A stretch of DNA of 64,000 nt from Chlorogloeopsis fritschii PCC 6912 (GTDB lineage: Bacteria; Cyanobacteriota; Cyanobacteriia; Cyanobacteriales; Nostocaceae): contig NZ_AJLN01000116.1 of NCBI RefSeq assembly GCF_000317285.1, positions 248,001 to 312,000 on the forward strand, in the 5' to 3' direction. The notes under the pieces are model-generated. The model saw only the letters and a program-made list of their open reading frames with translations, was not told where the DNA came from and did not search any database. The translations under genes were made by a program, and so were the position numbers. Of the stretch, positions 34,779-42,803 are shown piece by piece (position 1 is the first letter of the stretch; every line of letters begins with the position of its first letter).

Positions 34779-37148
34779 ATGGTGCACCCGCGAAGATGGA
34801 GACAATTTGTTCGTCGTCCCGTAAGGCTAAAGGACTATGGGATTGCTATTATTGCCAGTGGGCTAGCGCTACTGCTTTCATTGCTGTTTTCGCCCTTTAT
34901 TGCCAGTGGCACCTTTACGCTGTTTCTGGCATCTGTTGTCTTTAGTTCCTTATATGGGGGGCGTAAAGCAGGGTTATTGGCTACTATCATTGGTGGATTA
35001 GCTAGTGCCTTTTTTTTTCTTGCCCCCGTGTTGTCGTTTTCCATCACCACACTGGAAGGCAGTTTGCGTCTGGGTTTATTTGTGTGTGTCTCCTTACTGA
35101 TCAATGAAATGAACGCGGCACGGCAACAAGCAGAGCGGAATATCCGAACTAGTGAAGCACGCTTTCGTCGTTTAACAGACTCCAATATCATTGGCATTAT
35201 CTACGGCTGGATTAGCGGCTCGATTCGGGATGCAAACGATGCCTTTTTGCAGATGGTAGGCTACACGCGGGAAGATTTGCGATCGCGACAACTCAACTGG
35301 CACAGAATGACACCCTCCAGCCAGCAAGCGCTGATTGATCGCCGGATTGAGCAATTGCAGCAAAACCATATCAGTCCACCTGCACAGCAGAACTTAATTC
35401 ACCGAGATGGCACTTACGTGCCCGTATTGATGGGACTTGCCCTACTGGAAGAAACTGCCGATGAAGTGATTGGGTTTGTGCTCGATTTGACTGCCCTACA
35501 TCGCACCGAGCAAGCATTGCAGGAAAATTACAACCTGCTGCAATCGGTGATTGAAGGTACGAATGATGCTGTTTTTGTTAAAGATAAACAGGGACGTTAC
35601 CTGCTGATCAACACAACTACTGCCCACATTATCGGGCGATCGCCAGCCGAGATCCTTGGCAAAGACGATACCGAGCTACTTCCAGCAGAAGAAGCGGCGG
35701 TGCTGCAAGAAAACGATCGCCGCATTATGACTAGCGGGCGGACAGAAGTGATAGAAGAACAAGTCACTCAAGCCGATGGGGTGCACACCTACCTCTCTAC
35801 CAAAGATCCCTATCGCGATGTTGAAGGACGAGTAATTGGACTCATTGGGGTGGCACGGGATATTACTGATCGCAAACAAGCCGAAGTGAATCTTGCCCGC
35901 GCCAACCAACGGCTGGAAGCTCTACGAGCAATTGATCGGGCGATTTTGCGAGCAGATTCCACAACAGCGATCGCTGATGCAGCGTTGGTACGGCTGGCTC
36001 GCTTAATTCCCTATCAGCAGGCGGCTGTTATTTTGTTTAACTTTGCAACCAATGAAGCTCAATTTTTGGCAGGACAAGTCGATGGGCAACAAGCAGGCAC
36101 GGTGGTTCCAATCGCAGAACTGATGCCGCTTGAGGTATTACAGCAGCGCGAGCCAATTCAGTATATTGAGGACTTGGGTTCGATGCTGCGTCGCTCACCC
36201 ATGCTAGAGCAACAGTTTGCTCAAGGAATGCGGAGTATGCTGCGGGTGGCATTGCTGGTTGAGGGCGAATTGATTGGCGACCTAAATTTATTTGCCAATC
36301 AGCCTACGACATTTACAGTTGAGCACCAAACTATAGCTCAGGAAGTAGCAAACCAGTTGGCGATCGCTATTCAGCAGGCACGCTTACGAGAGCAACTGCA
36401 AGCCTACACCACAGAATTGGAACAGCGAGTTGCTGAACGCACAGCCGCGCTACAGTCTGCTAACGAAAGTTTAGAAGCCTTCGGATATTCTGTCTCTCAC
36501 GATTTGCAAGCTCCCCTCCGTGCCATGCAAGGACTAGCCGAAGCTCTGTTAGAAGACTATGGCGATCAACTAGATCCCCTGGGACGAGAATATGCCGAGC
36601 ACATTGTGAGTTCGGCACAGCAGATGGCAAGATTAATTACGGATCTGTTGAGCTACTCTCGCCTGAGTCGAACCGAGATGAATCTGCGCCCTTTGCGGTT
36701 AGACTCAGTGATTGCAGAAGTCTGCGATGAGCGTTTAGCGTCGGAGCTACAAGAGCGCCAGGCACAGGTGACGGTTGAACGCCCACTTCCCGATGTGATG
36801 GGACACTATCCGACACTGGTGCAAGTCTTGACAAATTTGATTACAAATGCAGTTAAGTATATGCCTGCCGATCGCTCACCCCAGGTACGAATTTATGCAG
36901 AACCTCGCGGTGAGTGGGTACGACTATGGGTAGAAGACAACGGCATTGGCATTGATCCGCATTATCATGAACGCATATTCAACGTATTTGAAAGACTGCA
37001 TGGGGAAGAATCCTACCCCGGCACAGGCATTGGATTGGCGATCGTCCGTAAAGGAGTTGAGCGGATGGGCGGGCAGGTTGGCGTGGAATCACAGCTAGGG
37101 CAAGGCAGCCGATTTTGGCTAGAGCTACGGAGGGCGGAATATGGATAA
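34779..37148 (+). CDS. Multi-domain sensor histidine kinase (DUF4118-PAS-PAS-GAF-HK)
   Basis: A 789-residue kinase. Residues about 15-115 form a four-helix membrane domain (DUF4118, as in KdpD), with IIASGLALLLSLLFSPFIA and GLASAFFFLAPVL. Two PAS domains follow (about 127-245 and 250-365; the second ends RDITDRKQAE), then a GAF domain (about 375-535). The kinase core has His574 in SVSHDLQAPL, the N box LTNLITNAVKY, VEDNGIGID and the G2 box GTGIGLAIVRK. It is of the bacteriophytochrome kinase class. No chromophore-binding cysteine is obvious in the GAF. Its stop overlaps the next regulator gene by 8 bp. Confidence 0.93.
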   Translation: MVHPRRWRQFVRRPVRLKDYGIAIIASGLALLLSLLFSPFIASGTFTLFLASVVFSSLYGGRKAGLLATIIGGLASAFFFLAPVLSFSITTLEGSLRLGLFVCVSLLINEMNAARQQAERNIRTSEARFRRLTDSNIIGIIYGWISGSIRDANDAFLQMVGYTREDLRSRQLNWHRMTPSSQQALIDRRIEQLQQNHISPPAQQNLIHRDGTYVPVLMGLALLEETADEVIGFVLDLTALHRTEQALQENYNLLQSVIEGTNDAVFVKDKQGRYLLINTTTAHIIGRSPAEILGKDDTELLPAEEAAVLQENDRRIMTSGRTEVIEEQVTQADGVHTYLSTKDPYRDVEGRVIGLIGVARDITDRKQAEVNLARANQRLEALRAIDRAILRADSTTAIADAALVRLARLIPYQQAAVILFNFATNEAQFLAGQVDGQQAGTVVPIAELMPLEVLQQREPIQYIEDLGSMLRRSPMLEQQFAQGMRSMLRVALLVEGELIGDLNLFANQPTTFTVEHQTIAQEVANQLAIAIQQARLREQLQAYTTELEQRVAERTAALQSANESLEAFGYSVSHDLQAPLRAMQGLAEALLEDYGDQLDPLGREYAEHIVSSAQQMARLITDLLSYSRLSRTEMNLRPLRLDSVIAEVCDERLASELQERQAQVTVERPLPDVMGHYPTLVQVLTNLITNAVKYMPADRSPQVRIYAEPRGEWVRLWVEDNGIGIDPHYHERIFNVFERLHGEESYPGTGIGLAIVRKGVERMGGQVGVESQLGQGSRFWLELRRAEYG

Positions 37149-37551
37149 ACCAGCTTACACGGTTCTAGTGGCAGAAGATAATCCCGGCGATGTGTTGCTG
37201 GTGCGGCGGACACTTTTGAAAGCCAATTTCTCTCATGTGCTTCAGATCGTGGTAGATGGGGAAGCGGCGATCGCCTATCTGGCAGGAGAAGGGGATTACG
37301 CTGATCGAGCGCGATTTCCACTGCCAAGTCTTTTGCTCCTTGACTTAAAAATGCCACGTAAAAGCGGATTTGATGTGCTGGAGTGGTTACAGCAGCAGAT
37401 GGTGCCGCGCCTAGCCGTTGTAGTATTGACAACTTCAACTAAAAATGAAGACATTGAACGAGCTTACGCGCTGGGAGCCAAGGCTTATTTAGTTAAGCCG
37501 ATTACCCTTGAACGATTTATGAAGGCTTTAGAAACACTTGAGCTAAGTTGA
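37141..37551 (+). CDS. Rcp1-like response regulator
   Basis: A 136-residue single-domain receiver with intact features: AEDNPGD acidic pocket, Asp68 in LLLDLKMP, VVLTTSTKNED, and lysine in YLVKPITLERF. It has no output domain. The 8-bp overlap with the preceding kinase makes it the likely direct phosphate acceptor, by analogy with Cph1-Rcp1 pairs. It is a paralogue of the regulator at 34243, which has lost its aspartate. Confidence 0.94.
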   Translation: MDKPAYTVLVAEDNPGDVLLVRRTLLKANFSHVLQIVVDGEAAIAYLAGEGDYADRARFPLPSLLLLDLKMPRKSGFDVLEWLQQQMVPRLAVVVLTTSTKNEDIERAYALGAKAYLVKPITLERFMKALETLELS

Positions 37552-37865
37552 GTTGTTGACTTTTTTGCTAAGTGGTTAGGCAAAATTAAAATCCAATTCG
37601 GTTTAGTTAGTGATGTTGATTTTTCGGAAATCCCCCTTAGTTCACGGCAATAAAGCGGGAAGAAAATGAACTGCTTTTTGCCTCCCCTTCAAAAAGGGGA
37701 AATTAACCACCTTTTGCCCCCCTTTCTAAGGGGGGTTGGGGGGATCTGACCTTAACTGAACGGTATTGAATTACAATCAACTATCTGGGTTATCTACTTC
37801 CCAAGGCAGTTGACTAAATACTGTAGCTGTAAAACACCATATAAATAACACATTAAACTGAGGGC
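37552..37865. other. Intergenic region with C/G hairpins
   Basis: 314 bases. Two strong hairpins: CCCCTT (37684-37689) with AAGGGG (37694-37699), and CCCCCCTT (37717-37724) with AAGGGGGG (37728-37735). The GGGGTTGGGGGGATCT ending is a common cyanobacterial dispersed motif. Confidence 0.6.
37717..37735. terminator. Strong hairpin, possible terminator after the Rcp1-like gene
   Basis: Perfect 8-bp GC-rich stem with a 3-base TCT loop, but no T-tract follows on either strand. It may act in mRNA 3' end formation or may only be part of the repeat. Confidence 0.3.
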
Positions 37866-39866
37866 ATGTATCTTCTTCTCATTGATGACAATGCCAACGA
37901 TCGCTTATTGATTGCACGAGAACTGAGACGGGAATTTCCTGACATAGAGCTTGAAGCAATTGTCGATATAGAAAGCTTTGAGCAAACTTTGGCTATGAAT
38001 CGATTCGATTTGGTGATTACCGATTATCAATTGCATTGGAGCAACGGTTTAGAGATTCTACAAAGGGTGAAAGCTCGCTATCCCGACTGTCCTGTGATCA
38101 TGTTCACCAATACCGGAACGCAAGAGATCGCGGTAGAGGCGATGAAGCGCGGCTTGGATGACTACATCCTCAAATCTCCCAAGCACTTTGTCCGGATTCC
38201 AGCAGTAGTACGGGTGACGTTGCAACGAGCCGAGGAACGACGCCGAGCAGCGCTAACTGAATTTCGCCTGCAATCGCTGCTCAATCAACTGAATGTGGGT
38301 GTGTTTCGCGCCAAGGGGGAGCAGATGATCGAAGCAAATGGCGCATTTCTGCAACTGTTTGGGGTAGAGTCCTTGTCGGAGCTAGATTCTCGGCAAACTG
38401 CCGCTCTACTCTCTGCTCCAGAAGCTCTCGTTCTTCATCAAAAACGAGAACGCCAGGTGCAACTTTCCACCGCATCAGGAGCCGATCTGTGGCTACTTGT
38501 CAGTGAAACCTTAAACACAATTAACGGGGAATCGGTTGTTGAGGGGCTAGCCGAAGATATTACAGGCATCAAACGAGCAGAAGCCGTGCTCAAACGCTAT
38601 GCCGATCGCCTCCAACTTCTACAAACTCTCGATCGGGCGATTCTGCAAGCAGAAACCCTACAGAACATTGCTCAACCTGCACTAGAATCGCTCTATGGTT
38701 TGGTGCTAGCGCCGCTTTTGGTTGTGGCGTTGTTTGATTTTGATGCTCAACAAGCCACTGTATTTGCCGTGCGTTCTGAAGGCGAACCGCCGCTCCGAGA
38801 AGGAGAACGCTTTGCATTGAGCGAATTTGGTGAGTACGATCGCTGGCTCGAACAGAGGGCAATCGAGTTGGACTTAACTCAGTTTTCCAGTTCCACCCTG
38901 CAACGGTTGGTTGAGCAAGGCATTTGCAGCTTAGTCAGCATTCCCATCTTAATTGAAGGGCAAATGGCGGGAATCCTCGGTTTGGGCTTTTCTGAGCCTG
39001 GTTCGTTGTCTGATGATGACATGGAAATTATCACAGAAATTGCCAATCAGTTAGCCATTGCTGTGCAGCAAGCCCGTCTGCGCGAGGAACTAAATCGCTA
39101 CACCGAAGAGTTAGAGCAACTTGTCCAAGATCGCACCCAACAACTGGAAGAAGCCAATCTTGATTTGGAAACTTACGCCTACTCCATCTCCCACGATCTG
39201 CGAGAACCGCTACGAGCTGTGCAAGGGTTTGCCCGGATTTTGCAGGAAGATTATGCCGATCGCCTAGACTCCCAAGGACAAGATTTAGTTCACCGCATTA
39301 TCAAGGCGATCGAGCGGATGGATTCTCTGTTGCAAGACTTACTGACTTACAATCGCTTAAATCGGCGCAATCTGCGGTTACAGCCTGTAAATCTTACCCT
39401 GGTAGTTACCAATGCGATCGATCAACTCCAAGTGCAAATTCAAGAGCGTCAAGCCCAGATCGCAGTTGAAGCCCCTTTGCTGTCGGTGCAAGGAAATTTT
39501 CAAACCCTAGTTCAAGTTATTTCTAATTTAATCTCAAATGCCATCAAATTTACCGCTGCGGGCGTTCAGCCGCAAGTCCGGGTGTGGACGCAGAAGCAGA
39601 GCAAAGAAGTAGGAGGCGATCGCGTGCGCCTTTGGGTAGAAGATAACGGCATTGGCGTTATGCCACAGTATCAAGAGCGAATTTTTGGAGTGTTTGAACG
39701 GCTACATGGGGAAGATTCCTACCCTGGCACGGGAATTGGGCTGGCAGTGGTGCGGCGGGCGATCGAGCGAATGGGAGGACGAGTAGGCGTGGAATCGGCA
39801 GCGGGACAAGGCAGCCGATTTTGGTTTGAGCTACTCGAACATGACCGCACAAAGCAGCAAGATTAA
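37866..39866 (+). CDS. Hybrid histidine kinase (receiver-PAS-GAF-HK)
   Basis: A 666-residue protein that starts with a receiver (Asp53 in VITDYQL; lysine in YILKSPK), then a PAS-like domain (about 135-240), a GAF domain (about 245-400) and a phytochrome-class kinase core with His443 in SISHDLREPL, the N box VISNLISNAIKF, VEDNGIGVM and the G2 box GTGIGLAVVRR. It lacks membrane segments. The GAF and kinase parts resemble the 34779 kinase closely, so tandem duplication is likely. The receiver is first, suggesting that it takes phosphate from another kinase to control this one. Confidence 0.93.
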   Translation: MYLLLIDDNANDRLLIARELRREFPDIELEAIVDIESFEQTLAMNRFDLVITDYQLHWSNGLEILQRVKARYPDCPVIMFTNTGTQEIAVEAMKRGLDDYILKSPKHFVRIPAVVRVTLQRAEERRRAALTEFRLQSLLNQLNVGVFRAKGEQMIEANGAFLQLFGVESLSELDSRQTAALLSAPEALVLHQKRERQVQLSTASGADLWLLVSETLNTINGESVVEGLAEDITGIKRAEAVLKRYADRLQLLQTLDRAILQAETLQNIAQPALESLYGLVLAPLLVVALFDFDAQQATVFAVRSEGEPPLREGERFALSEFGEYDRWLEQRAIELDLTQFSSSTLQRLVEQGICSLVSIPILIEGQMAGILGLGFSEPGSLSDDDMEIITEIANQLAIAVQQARLREELNRYTEELEQLVQDRTQQLEEANLDLETYAYSISHDLREPLRAVQGFARILQEDYADRLDSQGQDLVHRIIKAIERMDSLLQDLLTYNRLNRRNLRLQPVNLTLVVTNAIDQLQVQIQERQAQIAVEAPLLSVQGNFQTLVQVISNLISNAIKFTAAGVQPQVRVWTQKQSKEVGGDRVRLWVEDNGIGVMPQYQERIFGVFERLHGEDSYPGTGIGLAVVRRAIERMGGRVGVESAAGQGSRFWFELLEHDRTKQQD

Positions 39867-40122
39867 AAAAGCCTGTCGTAAGTAAGATGCAACCGAAAAT
39901 TCTCTTAGTCTAATGTCAGTTATGAAGCATCATTTTTAAGGTAATTCACTGCACTGTTAAGCTTATGCAAACTTCCCAAGTATCCGATTTTAAGAAACTT
40001 TGGCAGGTGCGATTCCTCTTCGGTTGGGAAGATGGCAGGGCAAATCACCTGAAAACTACTACATACTTGCATCATCGGTAACTATAACCTACTTACCTGA
40101 GGCAACTCTGTAAGATAAAAAA
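39867..40122. other. Intergenic region between hybrid kinases
   Basis: 256 bases. A 38-codon frame at 39965-40081 starts MQTSQVSDFKKLW, but it has no ribosome-binding site or known relative that I recognise, so I do not call it a gene. Confidence 0.4.
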
Positions 40123-42057
40123 ATGATTCGCATCTTGCTGATTGATGATAGTCCAAACGATCGCCTCCTTGCTAATCGCGAATTACGCAGGGCATTTCCA
40201 GATGTGCAAATCAAGGAAATCATTGATGCTCAACAATTTGGACTAGCACTAGAGGTAGGCGATTTTGATTTGCTCATTACCGATTACCAATTGTTGTGGA
40301 GCGATGGGCTGGCGGTGCTGCGAGCGGTTAAGTCCCGTTACCCCGATTGTCTGGCGATTATGTTCACCAACAGTGGCAATGAGGAAATAGCCGTTGAAGG
40401 CATGAAGCTAGGGCTGAACGATTATGTGCTCAAAGACAAACGAATTGAGCGTCTCTCTAGAGCCGTTGTTGAAAGCTTAGAAAAGCAGCGCATCCGACAA
40501 CAATTGCAAATAGCAGAAGAACGCTTTCGGCTCGCCCTCAAAGCCGCTCGTATGGTGAGTTGGGACTGGAATGCATCGACAAACGAAATCATTTGGTCAG
40601 AAGGAGGTGAACAGCTATTCGATCTGCCGCCCGGTGGCTTGGCAGGAACCTACGATGCTTTTCTGGCACTAGTGCATCCAGGCGATCGCGAATTGATTGT
40701 TCAAGCCAGCCGTAGTGCGCTGGAGACGGGAGCCGATTTTGTGGTGGAGTATCGGGTGCCGCTAGCCGATGGCACACTTCGCTGGATCGCTTCTAGGGGA
40801 CGATTAATTCTGAATAATGCAGTTCAACCGCTACGGATGACTGGGGTTGCTCTGGATATCACCGATCGCAAACAGTCGGAACTGGCACTGCAAGAGCACG
40901 CCGAAAAGCTAGCAGAAGCCAACCGACTCAAGGATGAGTTTTTAGCAGTAATCTCCCACGAATTGCGCACGCCCTTAAACGCCATTTTAGGCTGGTCTCA
41001 TATTTTGAAGAATCATGACTTGAATGTTGCCGCCCAGAAACGATATTTAGACACAATCGAACGCAATGCCAAACGCCAACAGCAGCTGATAGAAGACTTG
41101 CTCAATATGTCTCGCTTGATGCGGGGGCAGATGCAATTAACAATCGCGCCCGTTAATCTTGTATCGGTGATTGAAAATGCGATTAATACCGTGTGGCTCT
41201 CTGCAGAGGCTAAATCGATTCGCCTAGAGCTAGATCTCGATTCCACGATTGAATTTATTTTGGGCGATGAAAATCGACTACACCAAATCATCTGGAATCT
41301 GCTTTCCAACGCAATTAAGTTCACGCCTCAAGGAGGACAAGTCACTGTTCGCCTAGATCGGGCAGATGAACAGGTACGGATTCAAGTCAGCGACACGGGC
41401 AAAGGCATTTCAGCCGACTTCTTGCCCCACATTTTTGAAAGATTTCGTCAGGCAGATGCCAGCAAAACTCGTTCTTATACAGGATTAGGACTGGGATTGG
41501 CAATTGTGCGGCAATTGGTGGAACTGCACGGCGGACAGATTCAAGCCGATAGCCCCGGCGAAGGACAAGGCACGACTTTTACAGTGCTCTTGCCATCGTT
41601 CAAAGAGAATGGTAGTACCCAAACAGAAGGCTTACCCCTCTTTTCTGCCTCCTTGGCGCCCAGTTCATTAACCGGAATGAAAATCTTGGTAGTAGATGAC
41701 GATATCGATTCCCGTGAACTGGTAGCTATCATCTTTGAACAGTATGAGGCAGTGGTGATGACAGTTGCATCCGCCCGTGAAGCCTTAGATGTATTGCAGC
41801 AGTTTCAACCCGATTTAGTGATCGCCGATATTGGAATGCCAACAGAAGATGGTTACTCCCTCATGCGTAAAATCCGTGCCCTACCGCCTCAAAAGGGAGG
41901 AGAGATTCCGGCGATCGCCCTTACAGCCTACGCTACATTAGAAGATCAGACTGATGCGTTTGCCGCTGGATTTCAGCACCATCTCACTAAGCCCATCGAT
42001 CCAGAGCAATTAGTCGCAATCGCGATCAAACTTTGGCAAGGCGTTAAAGTTAAATAA
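40123..42057 (+). CDS. Hybrid histidine kinase (receiver-PAS-HK-receiver)
   Basis: A 644-residue cytosolic hybrid kinase. The N-terminal receiver has Asp54 in LITDYQL and is a close paralogue of that in the 37866 gene. A PAS domain with WDWNASTNEIIWSEGGE and a PAC end (DITDRKQSE) follows. The HisKA domain carries His279 in VISHELRTPL, and the HATPase domain has the N box IWNLLSNAIKF, DTGKGI and the G2 box GLGLGLAIVRQ. A C-terminal receiver has Asp569 in VIADIGMP. With receivers at both ends, this protein could accept and pass on phosphate in a relay. No output domain is attached. Confidence 0.94.
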   Translation: MIRILLIDDSPNDRLLANRELRRAFPDVQIKEIIDAQQFGLALEVGDFDLLITDYQLLWSDGLAVLRAVKSRYPDCLAIMFTNSGNEEIAVEGMKLGLNDYVLKDKRIERLSRAVVESLEKQRIRQQLQIAEERFRLALKAARMVSWDWNASTNEIIWSEGGEQLFDLPPGGLAGTYDAFLALVHPGDRELIVQASRSALETGADFVVEYRVPLADGTLRWIASRGRLILNNAVQPLRMTGVALDITDRKQSELALQEHAEKLAEANRLKDEFLAVISHELRTPLNAILGWSHILKNHDLNVAAQKRYLDTIERNAKRQQQLIEDLLNMSRLMRGQMQLTIAPVNLVSVIENAINTVWLSAEAKSIRLELDLDSTIEFILGDENRLHQIIWNLLSNAIKFTPQGGQVTVRLDRADEQVRIQVSDTGKGISADFLPHIFERFRQADASKTRSYTGLGLGLAIVRQLVELHGGQIQADSPGEGQGTTFTVLLPSFKENGSTQTEGLPLFSASLAPSSLTGMKILVVDDDIDSRELVAIIFEQYEAVVMTVASAREALDVLQQFQPDLVIADIGMPTEDGYSLMRKIRALPPQKGGEIPAIALTAYATLEDQTDAFAAGFQHHLTKPIDPEQLVAIAIKLWQGVKVK

Positions 42058-42130
42058 CCTTCGCAAAGGTTAAAAAAAGAGTTTAGTGGATTGACACAGC
42101 TAAAATAGTGCATTATGTGTAGGTTGGGGA

Positions 42131-42241
42131 GCCAGTGCGGTGGACGGGTTTCCCGGCATAAAGGAGCCATTGCGGTGGACGGGTTCCCCGGCATAAAGGA
42201 GCCAGCGCGTTGCGCGGGTTCCCCGCGTTGTAGCGACTGGC
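42131..42241. repeat. Three tandem palindromic units of the GCCAGT family
   Basis: Units begin GCCAGTGCGGTGG, GCCATTGCGGTGG and GCCAGCGCGTTGCG. Each carries a GGG-TT-CCC centre, and the first two end GGCATAAAG. The last closes with CGACTGGC. The first two match the element at 3134-3174. Confidence 0.75.
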
Positions 42242-42364
42242 GTCAAGTGGCGTCACCTGGCGTTTAAGCGCAGCGCAACCCAACATGAATCAAGATGTTG
42301 GGTCTCGTACACTCGACCCAACCTACAAAATATAATGCACAAATTTAGTCTTGTCACGCTAATA

Positions 42365-42590
42365 CATTGTGAATGCATAACTCGCATTGTGAATGTATCG
42401 GCATACATTGTGAACGCATAACTCGCATTGTGAATGTATCGACTCGCATTGTGAATGTATCGACTCGCATTGTGAATGTATCGGCATACATTGTGAATGC
42501 ATGACTCGCATTGTGAATGTATCGGCTCGCATTGTGAATGTATCGGCATACATTGTGAATGCATGACTCGCATTGTGAATGTATCGGCTC
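42365..42590. repeat. Eleven-unit iteron-like array, 20/21-bp period
   Basis: CATTGTGAATG (one copy has GAACG) starts at 42365, 42385, 42406, 42426, 42447, 42468, 42489, 42509, 42530, 42551 and 42571. The spacing is 20 or 21 bp, mean 20.6. Each core is a hyphenated palindrome CATT-GTG-AATG. Spacers come in four types (CATAACTCG, CATGACTCG, TATCGGCATA, TATCG-CTCG forms). The array ends 214 bp before the P-type ATPase start. Confidence 0.9.
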
Positions 42591-42803
42591 ACAAAAATAA
42601 GGCCGCTTCCCGTATAAGGTGGCGACTGTCGTCGGCAATGTCCTCCTTGTAGATGCTCCAAGCGGCTACTTGCCACGCCACTAATTTTAGCAACTATTGT
42701 AAAGAGATTATGGTTTTCATTCAATATTATTAGTGTGAATTTTGATTTAGCACTAAAAAAAAGTGTTAGAACATAAATAACACGATTTAAAAAGAATTTA
42801 ATC

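Larger units (their letters stand above)
42058..42803. other. Repeat-filled intergenic region before the P-type ATPase
   Basis: 746 bases with no real gene. It holds three palindromic units (42131-42241), a CCCAACAT/ATGTTGGG hairpin (42279-42302), the 11-unit array (42365-42590), and a further palindromic segment (about 42600-42680, GCCGCTT against AAGCGGC). Minus-strand reading frames here, rich in IHNAS/HSQCE, are translations of the array. Confidence 0.75.

Noticed and set aside
39965-40081. Small gene of 38 codons between hybrid kinases
   Set aside because: No ribosome-binding site and no recognised relative, so it was not called.
42365-42590. CRISPR array
   Set aside because: The units are only 20-21 bp, the intervening bases are 9-10 long and come in four recurring types, and there are no cas genes. 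This is a tandem array, not repeat-spacer structure.
42365-42590. Plasmid-type replication origin with iterons
   Set aside because: No rep, parA or DnaA-box cluster is nearby, and the surroundings are ordinary chromosomal genes. Phasing alone is not enough.
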